Source: Zoopage sp. CT-All
Taxonomy: Eukaryota; Zoopagomycota; Zoopagomycetes; Zoopagales; Zoopagaceae
Assembly: GCA_004114245.1 (NCBI GenBank)
Contig: QZWS01000013.1
Span: forward strand, 1-45,886
DNA: 45,886 nucleotides
Reading direction: 5' to 3'
This document shows positions 1 to 11,508 of the stretch, piece after piece (the stretch's first letter is position 1; each line of letters starts with the position of its first letter). The position numbers were made by a program, and so were the translations under genes. The notes beneath the pieces were generated by a model. That model saw only the letters and a program-made list of their open reading frames with translations. It had not been told where the DNA came from and searched no databases.

Positions 1-693
1 TACCAAAAAAAAAAAAAAAAAAAACCTTGCAAAGGTCCCCCCTCTCCGTCAGGCACTCTGGGAGCCCGCTTTTGGCACCTCTGGAGCCGACCCACGACCC
101 ACGCAGTCCTTAATTTCCAACGAGCATCCATCCCAACCCCATCACCCCGTGCCCGTTTTCCCGCGCTCCTTTCGTCGACATCTCTCCTCGTGCAGCCATA
201 CCAGCCCATCAGCTCGTTGGGCCTCGTTTCTGCCTTGTGCGCTCTTATTTTTTTTTCATATTCCTCTCTCTCCTGGCGCCCCCGCCAGCCCCGCACTCCT
301 TTGTCATCTCGCCCTACAGAGACTCGAAGAGTCCTTCCGTTCCCAGGATCCCCCTTCTCTTCCACTCTCACTCTCATTTTTTTTTTAATATTAATTTGAG
401 CAGCGAGCCAGCCTCGTCGACACGTTGCTGATCAACCTGGACCTGGATCACGACCTGAACCTGAACCTGGCCCTGGAGAATCCCTTGAAATCCTTTTTCT
501 TTTCGGTTTGCTATCGTCCCTTTTTTTCATTAACAGACCCCTCCTCCTCCTGCTCCCCTTCTCCTGCTGTTGCGCTCTTCGTCCTCGCCCACGCACAGTG
601 AATGGGCTTGTGTGTGCCACTGCCCTCTCCTCCCCATTCTCATTGAGCCTGCACTCGACGTATAAATACAGGGCCTTCTTTCCTCGGAGAACC
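1..693 (+). promoter_or_regulatory. 5' flank and leader of the zinc-finger gene
   Basis: No gene is recognised here. The stretch is C/T-rich on the + strand, starts with a run of A, and contains T-runs near 248 and 378. A TATA-like string (tataaata) lies at 661, only about 33 nt before the chosen ATG at 694, so it may be chance rather than a core promoter. The downstream reading frame is open back to 508, but that extension is Leu/Ser/Pro/Phe-rich and looks like translated pyrimidine-rich leader. Confidence 0.4.
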
Positions 694-2921
694 ATGTCCA
701 CCACCACCTCAAGTTATCCGCCTCAGCTCTATCAGTCACTTTACAGTCCGCTGAGTCCCTCAAGCCAACAGTCAGCTGCCCTTGGTGCCCCGCGTGCGCC
801 CACTCACCGAGCAGAGCCACCGACTCTGTCGCACACTCCCGCGCACCCGCACTCGTTCCTGCGAAAGGACACTCCTCACACTCACACTTCTCACATTCAC
901 ACTCCTCACACTCACACTCCTCACGCTCACACAAAGACCGCTTCTCGCTCCTTGCACTCCGACTCGGCACCACCTCCACCCTCACACCTGCCAACGGCAT
1001 CCATGACCGACGCCGCGGTGAACCAGCAATCCAAGCGGTTGGCTGGATTGTCAATCACCAACTCCTCAGGGGCCAAAGTCAGCATTCTCAACGACAGCCC
1101 ACTCGACCTCGACAAGGCTTCGATCCACGATGACGAGATGCACCAGCACCAGCACCCACACCACCACAACCACCACCACCACCATCAACAGCAGTCATCA
1201 TCACAGCATCATCCATCACAGCCTCCACCGCATGGCACCCGGCCGCATCTCGGCCACCCAGACTACGGCCTGCCTCCAGCACGCTCCCCTCGATCTCCAC
1301 CCTTTCGCGACCATCGCCACGGCAGCCGCGATTACTTCGGCATCGACGAACGTCGCGACCCATACTACCCACCATCCATTCACAGCTCGTCCTCGTCCAG
1401 TCAACGGTACCGGTCCGAGAGTTACGAGGCTGGTCGGTCAACGTCCTTGACGAACGCCGCGACCCCTTTCCGATCGGGCTTCGATTCCCTGCGCGGAGCA
1501 ACGGACCCAGCAAATTCTCAGAGAAGTCGTAGTCTGAGCAGTGGTGCGCAATTGTACCCGTATAGCTCCAATGGCCACCCAGGCAGCTCGGCGTCCTCAT
1601 CAGCGGCTGGATATACCCCTAAGGGAGGAGCAACACCGATGCCGTATTTCATGCGGGCATTCTCTGAAGACTCGACGTCCGATGATCATGACCCGTATCG
1701 CGGGTTCATTGGACACCCCGGCTTGCCCGAGGGCCTCATTGCTGGTTCAAGCTTTTCCAAGCGCAAGTATTCGTGCACCTATCCCGGATGCAACAAGCGC
1801 TTCACTACCAGGTACGCCACGGAGCCCGTGCACAGCACGAAATTGATGCAGTGCATGAATTGTTTGCTTATCTTGATAACTTATCTTTGTTCTCTTTTTT
1901 ATTTTTTTTTAACCGCAGTGGCCACTTGGCTCGCCACAACCGCATTCATACCGGAGAGCGCAACTTTTCGTGTTTGATGCCTGGATGTCCCAGCAAGTTC
2001 TCGAGGCAAGACAACATGATGCAGCACTACCGGACCCACATCTCTCCTAAATCCCGCCGCGGCGTGAACAAGAAGCAAGATCAACAGGATGCGGAGAGTC
2101 CGTCCGAGATCAACGAGTCGGATGCTGTAGAGTATCCCACGACGCCACAGCAGGGACATTCGCCTTCAGCGTTGCCTCCTACAGGTCTCTCGCGTCAAGG
2201 TTCGAGACACAGCTCCCCCCCTCGACTATACCCGTCAGACCATCATAATCAACCTGAGGACATGGACCATGATGATGACTCGCGCCCTTCCTCCAGACAA
2301 ACGCACCAGTTCTCACCACCATCTCACAGCTCCGCAGGCGAGCATCAGCGGTCCAACACTTGGTCCGTTCCAGCATCCCCCACCTCGCCTATGACGCAAG
2401 GTGGTGATCGCATGGAGGACGCACAGTCGTCAACATCATCTTCATCTGCATCCTCCTCCTCCACACGCGATCAGCAGCTGTTCTACTACCGTCAGCAGCA
2501 GCAGTATCAACAACAGTACCAGCACCAGTACCAGCAGCGGCAACTCCAGAAGCAACAGCAGCAGCAGGCTGCTAGCCACGCTTCTGCGTACTATCATGCC
2601 GCCCAGTCGCATGTGAGTCATGGCCACCACCATGGCCACAGTCATCACGGGGTGAATAAGCACCTAGCTTCGCCCTCGTCCTCCTCAGCGTCGTCGTCAG
2701 AAATGCATCCTCATGCGTATTCGTACGCTCATTCGCACGCGCCTTCGTCCGAACGCTCGGGGCATGCCAGTGGTCGGGCCAGTCATGCGAACAACATGGC
2801 CATGAACATGACCCCACCATCGCCTCAGTCTACCCCTGCGACTCCGACCAAGTACCGGTTCGATCCTATCCAGGATTGTCTTCAACAAGAGCGTCGTCAG
2901 CGCGAAGAGGCCACCTTGTAG
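694..2921 (+). CDS. C2H2 zinc-finger transcription factor, Nrg1-like
   Basis: Two exons, 694-1811 and 1919-2921, joined across a 107-nt GT-AG intron, give 706 aa. Two tandem C2H2 fingers lie at about residues 356-411. The first has CTYPGC followed by [14 protein letters not shown], the second CLMPGC followed by [31 protein letters not shown] and the QHYRTH end closely resemble the finger pair of yeast Nrg1/Nrg2, glucose-dependent repressors that recruit Tup1-Ssn6. The intron falls inside finger 1, between FTT and SGHL, so splicing is needed for a working finger. The rest is low complexity: a Thr-His-rich repeat near residues 60-80, a His/Gln tract near residue 150, and Ser/Gln/His-rich regions after the fingers. 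I start at 694 because upstream residues look like translated leader. The role (nuclear sequence-specific regulator) is from the family; the targets are unknown. Confidence 0.88.
871..930 (+). repeat. Four 15-bp tandem units encoding Thr-Pro-His-Thr-His-type pentapeptides
   Basis: Units at 871-885, 886-900, 901-915 and 916-930 follow the pattern actcctcacactcac with one to three substitutions each. In frame they encode [15 protein letters not shown] and TPHAH within the N-terminal half of the zinc-finger protein. Because the unit is a multiple of three, copy-number change would not break the frame. Confidence 0.9.
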
Positions 2922-3394
2922 AAAACACCCAAAAAAAAAAAGAAGATAAAGAAGGGAGGAGAGAGGCTTGAATGCCTCGCTATTTCGTTTTATCACGTCC
3001 AGCAATTAATGGACGGAAAAAAGAGAGGACAAGAGATTTGAGCATTAGATCGTCTGAGTATTCATTCTATCTTCCACATCCATCTGCACCCAAAAAGAAA
3101 AGAAAAAAAAAGTTTTTGTGTGTTTTTAGCCTGAGTACCCTTCATACCCCCCACTTTCATAGATAAAAGGAATGGAAAAAAAGAAAAGAAACAGAAAGCT
3201 GTTAGTTTGAGAACTTGTTCCTTTAGATCAATTCATGACCATATCTTGGGTTCGCAATAGCGTGTTTCAAGAAAAAAAGAAAACGAAGGACTTTTGCCTT
3301 TTCAATGGCAGTGTACTCTGACATATTCGACTCGCGGAGAATCGATAGTACTTTAATATATATTTACAAGTCGATTTTTTTTTTTTGCTGGTCT
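2922..3394. other. Convergent intergenic region between the zinc-finger and forkhead genes
   Basis: The two genes end toward each other across 473 nt. The stretch is A-rich with several A-runs (near 2931, 3091-3110, 3175) and holds the 3' untranslated ends of both genes. No gene seen. Confidence 0.6.
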
Positions 3395-5954
3395 TTAGTT
3401 GAGCATGTCCTGGATGGACATAGCTCGACGCGCACTCGTGCCATCGCTTTCCTCCTCTTCCTCCTCGTCATCGTCCTCCTCCAGCTCATCAAATTCGCTA
3501 CCGCTACTGCTCCGAATGCTGTCGTGGCTGCTCTTGAGCGACAGCAACGAGTGCTCACTTTGGCCATCACTCTGATCGCTTTCGAGCTCGTTCTCGTCAC
3601 CGCTGCTTGTAATCAATTCGTCCTCCACGCCTCGGAACCCTCCAAGTTCGTGTGCCTGCTGCCCTGCAATGGCCATCGAGGCCACATCCAAATCAATGTC
3701 CATCGCCGTCGAAGCGGACTGGTCATGCGGGCTCAGTCCAGTTTCTAACGAGGCAGCATTCACGGCAGCTACTGTCGTTAATGCTGTCCCCGACGCTCTT
3801 GCGGCTGCTTTTGTTGTTGTGGTTGTTCTTGTGGTTGCTGTTGTTGTTGTTGTTGTTGCTGCTTGCCGTGGAGTTCCCAGTTCTGTAAGACTCTTCTTGG
3901 GCCTTGACGACGACATGGCTTCCTCGAGGTGCTCGGGCACCAGAACCCAATATCCACCCTTCCCTTTCTTGGCGTATTCCAACACCTGCCCCTGGTCATT
4001 GTTTTCTTCCTTGGAGGAGGAGGAGGAGGATGGGAGGAGTGGCGGTGGTTGTTGTTGTTTGGACTCATCCTTCTCGTCAGCCGAGCCCGAGCCCAGGGGC
4101 CCGGATTTGATCACCACGCGGCGAAAACACTTGTTATGGCTCAGATTATGTCGCACGGTATTCTAAAAAAAATAAAAAAAATAAGGAGATGCAAGCAGTG
4201 TGCTTGATTGGGTGAGTACAATGAACACAATCGATGCATACGATGCACTATGATACCAAGGTTATCCCCAGAAAGTGGAATGTAAAAGTATCATCGTAAA
4301 AAAAAACCCAAGTGTTTGACAGTTTAGGCGGCAATTGTAATAAAAAAAAAGGTTGGGCGTTCAGCCGCGGTGTTGCAATTTTTTTTTCCTTTACCTGCCA
4401 TCCCTTGTCATCGCCATTCATCTGGGGTATCTCTCGACTGACATAGTCATAGATATCAGACAGCTTCAATCGTTGAAGAGGTGAGCTCCGAATGGCCTTG
4501 ATGATGATATTAGAATATGATTCGTTAGGTCGCCGCCTGCGACGTGTCGTCTTGGTTCCGCTACCCACGGGCGTTGGTGTTTGACCGGCCTGTTTGAAGG
4601 ACGTTGCTTGGTCTATGGTCGTTCCTATTGGTTGTGTCGTCATGGATGGATTGATAACAGTCGCCATCCCTGTAAGCGTGTGCTCTTCTGAACCAGGCAT
4701 TTGCTCATGGCTCATGGAGAACGGATGGTGATGTCGGGTATGGGGCCGGCTCCTCGGCTGGTCTGCGTGATGTTGATGCTTTTGATGATGCTGGTGATGT
4801 TGGTGGTGTGGGTGGTGTTGGTGATGAGGTGATGCTGGACTCGAAAGCGGAGGCGGCGCAAAATATTGACCCTGCGAGACCTCGGGATTGGACTGGTGGC
4901 CGAGTTGCGAAGCGTGATGAAAGTAATATGAAGCATCCCGCTCTAAAGAATGGAAACGTTCATGTGCATGTTCGCTTGTATGCCCCTCCTGGCGCCAGGA
5001 ATGAGGATGCAGGCGACTATTTTGGGGTGGATGTTGGTATTGGTGTTGGGTCTGGGGTGCATGGCCATGGTGATTATGGTGATGAAAATGGGGAGACTGA
5101 TCGTAATGGCTCTGAAGAGGTGTGTTCATCTCATCCTGGGGGTGTATTCCGTGGTCTTTGGGATTGTGGGACATCCTTGCACGATCTTCCGAGATGGACG
5201 AGACAGAGTGCAGTGGTAATGTGGCGTCGTACCTAGTGGAAATCTCCCGAAGGGAATGATGGCCGTAGCGCGTGAGTAAAGACGAGGTTGATGAAGGTGG
5301 GAGGTATTGCTGGTCCTGGCCCTGGTGGTGCTGGCGCTGTTGTTCGTTATGATAAATGGCTGTTGGGAATTGCGATGGATCTGGACGGTGAGGATGGCGA
5401 GAAAAGTGATCTGACCAGCTGTCAGGGGTGATAAGGTCCCCTCGTTCGCGACTAAAGACAGCTGAGCCAGCGTCGTACTCCTGGACGTGCTCGAATGATC
5501 GAAAGTGGGAATGAACTGAAGTTGTAGAAGGATATCTAGGTGAAGGCTGGGTGTGCGTTGGTGATTGTGCGGCAGAATATGACACAAACTCAGCCGATGC
5601 TGTTGCGGACCAAAAAATATCCCGCTGCTCGGATGAGGCAACTGAAGAGGGCGAATCTTGGGTCGTAAAATTGGCCGAGGTCAAAGCTGAAGATCGTGGC
5701 GAAAGCGGCGAGAGTGAGGACGAGGAGCGGGGAGATGTCGCGCTGTAGGGCATATATCTCTCTTGAGGGGCTGATGCTGAAATCCGAGGGGATCGATGGC
5801 GAATGCTCACATTTGTGCCTGCCGAACGTCTCCTAGCGGTGCTTTGACGCGGACTCGTCGTGGCGTAGCCTGCGAGAAGAGCGTGAATGTAAAATAAAAT
5901 AAAAACGATAGGAAAAAACAACGTACAGAAACAATCGTTGTAGATGGTAGTCAT
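3395..5954 (-). CDS. Forkhead (winged-helix) transcription factor
   Basis: Three exons on the minus strand, 5954-5927, 5869-4395 and 4162-3395, give 756 aa with introns of 57 and 232 nt. The forkhead domain starts near residue 458: SYSNIIIKAIRSSPLQRLKLS and IYDYVSREIPQMN form helices 1-2, and the recognition helix WQ/NTVRHNLSHNKCFRRV spans the second intron in phase 0. The usual short link to the KGxYW strand of wing 1 is replaced by about 45 residues of Ser/Gln/Pro/Glu-rich sequence before GKGGYWVLVPEH. The N-terminal 450 residues are Ser/His/Gln-rich, with a dense His block around residues 270-420. The C-terminus is acidic (Glu/Asp/Ser), ending SIQDMLN, and could act as an activation region (inference). 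The 5' end is uncertain: the first exon encodes only 9 residues, and a longer distal exon at 7106-7349 fits the same splice acceptor and phase. Confidence 0.85.
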
Positions 5955-7105
5955 GTTTAGTATCGGGCATCCCAGTTATTTTAAGTGTGCATTCGACCCC
6001 CCTTGAAGAATCGAGACATCGAGGCACCAAAGCAAGACAAAGTGGTTTCTGGACGTATTGTTGATATGGAAAGTGAAGGGGATTGTCGGTCGAGGATAGC
6101 TCTGCCGTTCTTTTAGGCGCCTCTTCGATTCGCACCCGTGGTATTATTTCAATCATGAAGGGCAACCCTCACAAGCCTGACGGCACGCATGGCGGCTTTG
6201 GGAATGGAAATATAACGGGGGAGAACGCTAGCGAGTAGAAAAGACATGTCACAGGCCAAAGTTGTCCAACCTTTTGGCTGAAGCGGGATTGAGCTGCGGA
6301 CGGATGGTAATACCGAAGGAGAAGTATATGTATTGACTGCAGGGTACGGAGCAGGGAGGGCGCAGAGGGTGCGTTCAAGCACCAACAGTGACAAGTGAAA
6401 ATGTGGGTTACGTAGTTCAGGACTGTGGAGAATGAAAGGTGCCTGCAGGCTGTCGAGAGAGCGATCCGAGGTAGAGCAGCGAGAGAAAGGACGAAGAGGG
6501 GGGAAAAAAGAGAGAGAGAGGGAGAAAGAGAGAGAGAGAGAGGGAGAGAGAGAAGGAGAGAGGAAAAAGAGAGGAAAGAGACAAAGAGAAGGAACAGGAA
6601 GCAGGGAAAAAAGAAGAAAGGAAGAATGGGAAAACGAAAAGAACGAACGAAATAAAGACCTGTTTTTTTTTGGCTCGATGCTGAGTTCGCGCAATGGTGG
6701 CGATGGCCCATGACTCCACGTGAGTTTCTTGGCTAATGCCTCACATACACACGCACTCTCTCCTGCTGTCTCACCCAAACACACAGAGGGACACGATCTC
6801 GTTTGCTCGCCCGCTCTCCTTCACTCTCATTCATCCATCGACGTTTCTCGCGCTCTTTCCCCTATCGATGGCGGTATCTTTGTCTCTGGATTGGTCTCAT
6901 ATTTTTGACCCGTGTAAGGTTATATCAGCAGTGTTCAGTGGATAGGGGACTCTCAGTGGAATGCAGAGGGAAGAGTGGTGGGGTGTTGGGTTTTGCAAGG
7001 AAGCGAGAAGACATGTTCATACCCAATATGTGTGTGATGCTCTCAGGCAAGATATTATTAATGGTACAATTCACAAAATAACGGAAACAAAACGGCCATT
7101 GTTAC
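5955..7105. other. Upstream region or long first intron of the forkhead gene
   Basis: No convincing gene. It contains a GA-rich microsatellite-like block. If the distal exon at 7106-7349 is real, 5870-7105 is a first intron of 1,236 nt; otherwise the region is promoter and leader. Long frames seen on either strand here are Ser/Phe/Leu or Arg/Glu/Lys translations of the purine-rich tract. Confidence 0.4.
6504..6600. repeat. GA-rich polypurine tract
   Basis: Almost uninterrupted purines on the + strand, dominated by (GA)n runs with GGGA and GAAA interruptions. Such tracts are prone to slippage and can form non-B DNA (established for polypurine mirror sequences). It lies about 550-650 nt upstream of the proximal forkhead ATG. 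Confidence 0.85.
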
Positions 7106-7349
7106 CTGGGGGATGGTCGACAGAGGAAGTGAGCGCCACAGAAGTCCGATCAGTCCAAGCGCGCATTGACTTTGGGGAACTTGTATGATGGTATACCGCT
7201 GACGTGCTTGAGGTTGGAGGGGAAATATGCGCGGTAGTGCCGGGATCTAGACGTAGTTCCGTGACCGAGGACCGTCGAGAAGGGCTCGGATTGGAAGTAC
7301 ACTCTTCTTCAAGGCTCTGCTGTAACGACCCTGCGCGAACTGGGACCAT
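7106..7349 (-). CDS. Candidate distal first exon of the forkhead gene
   Basis: An ATG at 7349 in a reasonable context (gtcATGG) opens 81 codons that end at a CAG/GTAACA donor in phase 1. The forkhead exon beginning at 5869 needs exactly one base from its upstream neighbour, so the splice restores frame and would give an 828-aa product. The encoded segment is Ser/Thr/Pro-rich (for example RRSSVTELRLDPGTTAHISP), similar in style to the following forkhead N-terminus, and its codons look coding. It could be the true start, an alternative promoter product, or chance. No transcript evidence is available. Confidence 0.38.
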
Positions 7350-10300
7350 GACCTCTGACGTCTGACACGCGCTACAAACGCGCGGGTGGGGGTTTTCATT
7401 TATTTATTAGAAAAGCAAAAGAAAATAGTCATTAAAATAAGACATCAGGTGTGTTGCCAAGCAGGCATGTGCCTCAAATATCCTCCAACGACAAAGGAAT
7501 GGTGGCGATGGAGATGCAAGAAGAAGCACACAGCATCCAAAGAGGGAGAAGAAGAGTCTGGGAGCAGGGGCACGATAAGGAGCCAAGAGCCTAAGGTTCG
7601 GGCTCACCGAAGAATGTAGAACCATTATGAATGAAAATAAAAAAATAAGCCTGCTTGAGGTTTGAAGATTTGAACTATGAGCAAAAGAGTATGGGTATTT
7701 TATAAAATAAGAGCAAAGCCAGAACCGTCTTTTTACAGCCCGGAACAGTCAGAGGCGGGATAAATAAAAAAGCAAAAGTCGAAGGGAATGAGCGCGATCT
7801 GTTGTAGTCGAATAGTTGAAATAAAGCGACAGAGACGGAAAAGCACCATCGTTGCGCTGTCTTTGCTTCAAGATCCGTACCCGGGAATCGCGAGTGGGAA
7901 CAAAGTAGTGTGAGGCATACTAATTGAATGTAGGCTTGGTTCCATAAATAGAGGCCGCAAAGAGGGTCCATGTCTCTAACAGATTGTCGGTCTGCTTTAA
8001 GAGAACACAAGGAGATCGATCAAATAAGGCTGAGGAATACAAGATAGAGGGGTGCTTTTATGATACGCAGAAGGGGGAATGATGGGGAATGAGCAAGATT
8101 CGGCTCGTGAAGCCTCAGCCCCTGTCAAGAAAGCGGTGTAGGTGCAATAAAGGAACGCGGCGTGCATTTAAGGACAAGGTTTACGGGAATGGGCGAATTT
8201 TCCCATAAAAACAAGGACGAGTAGTCGAAAAAGTATCGAGAACGGGTGTGTGACATTGCCTCCGGAGGAAGGAGTTTGATGCAGGATGTTTCAAAAAAAA
8301 CGAGGGGTAGGGGCGACGAGAGAAAAGGGTGCTGATGATATAGAAGGAAAAGGCTATGGGAGAGCAATGCATTTAATGAAGAGAGGGGATGGAGACATGC
8401 TTAAGAGCGTTACCTGTGCCAGTATAAAAATATGGTTTGAAGGCTGGGTCAGAGTGCTTGGTTGAACAGGAAGAAAAAAAAAAAAAGGTGGCGAAGCGTT
8501 GCTATAACAAGAATTGTGTAATATACAGGACCGGTTGCTTTTGGCAGGAAGCAAAGGAAGGATGTGCAAAAAAGAAGCGAGGATAAAGAAATATGATTGC
8601 GGCTGGGTAAAGAAGCGAGGGTGGAAAGAGTGCAGATGGGCGGCTTACGAAATGACGACGTGTAAAGAACAAGAGGAGTGCAAAGAATAGAAAGGGGGGA
8701 GGGAGAAAGAGAACAAACAAGATCAGAAGCAGGAAAGTCGAGCGAAAATAGGGCAGAGAACGAGAAAAAAAAAGGGGAATGCAAGGTGACTTAAATGTTA
8801 TTTCTACACAATCCTGCTCCACTTTTATTCCAGCACCCTGGATGATCTTTTGTCGTTGCCGTTTATGTGTGCTGGGCGGTCCAATCAATACAGAGCTGAT
8901 ATGATATCTAGCGCAACCCGGACGGCTCCCTGTCTAATGGGATTGGCTGGCCAGAAGGTCCTGTTTCGGGTGATTACCCTCATGGGCAGCAGCGAGTACC
9001 AAGGACTCGGGCAGGAGCGGCCAGCAGCTGGCTGGCCAGCCATGTTCCTGAGCAGATGCAAAAACAAATGTCTGATCTGGACAGAGTGGAACAGAGGGAT
9101 AGGCCTGTTTTGGTTCTGGGTGGAACTTGGCGACCCCTCTAGCCCAATTCCTGGTTGTCGACTGCAGCCTGCGGGCGGTGTTTATGTAGCTGAGCTTTGA
9201 ATGACAACTGTTGTCTCTCCTATCCACCTTGGCTCTCTGTGTTCCCTTTTTTCTTCGTTCCCCCTTTTTTTTTTGTTCTTTCTGGCCTTTCCACTCCATG
9301 GCTATGTTTTCCATCTCTTGCTGCCCTCTTTCTCCTTTACCACCGTCCTCTAAGCACATTGTCAGCCTCGCGACATCGCATCGTACTCTAGAAAATGTAT
9401 CTTTGGAACAATTGTAAACCTTCTCTGCAGATCGTGTGAAGTCTGCAAAAATAACAAACGACTGAGACCGAGGTGAAGAGCAGACGCAGCCAATAATGAA
9501 CCTGCAAGGCGTCGTCTCTAAATGGACAAAGCACTGTTACGCTGCCGAAGGCCCCCGCATACATTACAAAAGCAATTATTACTCGTGGCCGAGACATCGG
9601 TCTGTGGAGCGGAGGGAGCAAAGAATAGAACTGCTTCCAACTTGAATTAAGATTTAGCCATGCGTTCATTAGTTTGTACATGTACATGTTCGACCTGGTT
9701 ATAGCAGGCGTCCAGATATCGCGCAGAGAACGACCACTTGTGATCAACCAAGCGTCTCGTCAAGTCCTCCACACTGCGCATAGCTGGACCATTTTTCATG
9801 AGAGAACGTCATCGCACGACCTTTGATGATGAGAAATCATCCTCATCTAAATTTTAGTAACGAACAGAGGGACATTCGCCGCGGCTCGTACCATATTGTG
9901 ACCATGTTGAGTTTCTCCGCTCGTTATGTCGTAGAGCCATGATACACTGCAGCGTACCCCGGTCTCTAAAACAGCCCTTCATGCCGTGACCAAACGCCCA
10001 CGTTTGCCAAGTCCGCGGAAGAATTGAACGCGGGACTACATCTTGGAGGCGCCGTACTTCAACTATGGGTTTTGGGGGGGTTGAGTGTCGAACTCTATTG
10101 AAATAATTTAAAAAACTATTGCAATACCAGGGATGTCCACAGGTAAGAAAAGGAGGGGACACAACTTTGCGATGCAAGGGTTTAAGAATAATCAACCGAT
10201 TCAAAATGGAATGTTTTATAAGACACAAGTGGCGAGAGATGCGAGGAGACCTAGTTCGACAAAAGGAGAAAGTCTTTGTTGTTGTTTGCATCAACAGATA

Positions 10301-11503
10301 GGTTTTTTTCAGCGACACCCTCAATTTTGCATTGTCAAAGAAGATAGCTCGCCCATTGCCCTCGGAATCAACACTAAGCATACGTTGCCGGTATGCTATA
10401 GCGTAGATGGATGGGTGGATACGGTCAAGTCTCGAAACAATTAGTTATTCCTGCATACGCAGCAGTGTACACTTGTGGTTTTTTTGTTACTTGTTCAACG
10501 ATAGCGCGCAGAAGGAAAGAAGAGTAAAAAAAAGGGGGGATACAAATAAAGACTTGTTAGATTCAATCGGCTTGAAATTCGCCAAGGGCTTGAGATCCTG
10601 GTACGCTCAGAAATAAAAACTTCCAATACGCATATTGTCATCCAAATGGAGCCATTGAATCGTCCAGCAAGGGTCCTGCCGCCGAACAGCAGTCGGGGCA
10701 GCGTATAAGGGTTCCCATCGGAGAAAGGCGGGCTAGCACCCTGTGGATAGGTTTGACACAATTCAAATGGATGATGCTGATGATTTACAGGAGAATACTC
10801 CGCTGAGCTGAATGCTCCCTGGCGCTACGGGGGCGTCCGAGCTCTTCAGCCATAGTCGTTCATCTAGACAGGCATTCGGATCTCTTGCTTCACATCAAGT
10901 GAAGAGGATGGTTGCCAATTTGAGTGCTGTCTTATGTTGTCGATTATCAATATTTGCTCAGTCTCAAACTTTGATGCTCTTTCATAATCACTCTACCATG
11001 ACCTCACGTTCATGCTGTAGGAGACGTTCTCCAAACGCGGGTGACGGAGCGCGCACTTATGCGGGGAATACATGGTTGGGGTATAGAAGCGCTTAGAACC
11101 TAGACAAGGCACTACTGTCGGGCGGAGGGTTGCTGAGAGTGTTTGACGCAGCATTGGTTTCTCAACTACGCCCGTTAGCGGTTCTTCCAATTCTTCCTTC
11201 AAACCTTGTTGCGTGGAAGATGTCTCGGCTCGACCCAAGTGCTGTAATATACGTACTACGCTCCTTGAAGCAGAATACGTGCGTGTAGATGCGAGAATTA
11301 GAGGAAGTTGTTCATCCTGTACATACAGCCGTCTGCAGGTGTCATATTATGGGCGGGTGTCTCTCTGGATGGCGTTTGACTGCAGCCTGCCTGCCGCCTG
11401 CCGGATACAGCGTCGACTTTGAGGTACATATGTAGGCAAAGATGCTGATTCTAAGGGCGGTTGTGTATGTGAGTTCCATCCTACCCGTAGACGACTCGTC
11501 TAT
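7350..11503. other. Gene-poor region
   Basis: About 4.1 kb with no recognisable gene. From roughly 7.6 to 8.8 kb the + strand is purine-rich, so minus-strand frames read as Ser/Phe/Leu-rich artefacts. Around 8.85-9.2 kb composition is balanced but no family is recognised; 9.23-9.35 kb is T-rich. Between 9.4 and 11.4 kb several open frames of 60-175 codons exist without matching features. The region may hold the forkhead promoter, non-coding RNA or decayed genes. No tRNA fold was found. Confidence 0.45.
10993..11347 (-). other. Unassigned open frame, possible exon or relic
   Basis: On the minus strand a frame stays open for about 115 codons from just after a TAA near 11348 to a TAG at 10993. 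No ATG occurs in the first two thirds, but a possible acceptor (tgtacag) sits near 11318. The translation, for example STRTYSASRSVVRILQHLGR and EELEEPLTGVVEKPMLRQTL, is not low-complexity and has an Arg/Ser-rich start. Codon choice is less G/C-rich at third positions than in the neighbouring genes. No family is recognised, so it may be chance. Confidence 0.2.
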
Positions 11504-11508
11504 TTATT
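11503..11508 (-). terminator. AATAAA overlapping the THADA-like stop codon
   Basis: On the minus strand the end of the gene reads gaATAAATag, so the canonical AATAAA string includes the TAA stop. If used as the poly(A) signal the 3' untranslated region would be very short; another signal further down may be used instead. Confidence 0.35.

Noticed and set aside
1-25. A-run at the window start as a telomere or retroposon tail
   Set aside because: It is a simple A homopolymer without telomere units or target-site duplication; many similar A-runs occur in the window.
508-693. N-terminal extension of the zinc-finger protein
   Set aside because: The open frame upstream of 694 reads as Leu/Phe/Ser/Arg from pyrimidine-rich leader; ATG 694 has a good context and gives a sensible start.
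6149-6784. Long overlapping frames on both strands around the GA tract
   Set aside because: They translate the polypurine tract into Ser/Phe/Leu or Arg/Glu/Lys repeats with no domain and no coding-like codon pattern.
8125-8888. Several minus-strand frames of 60-130 codons rich in Phe, Leu, Ser
   Set aside because: They follow from the purine-rich + strand; overlapping frames all look similar, as expected for biased composition.
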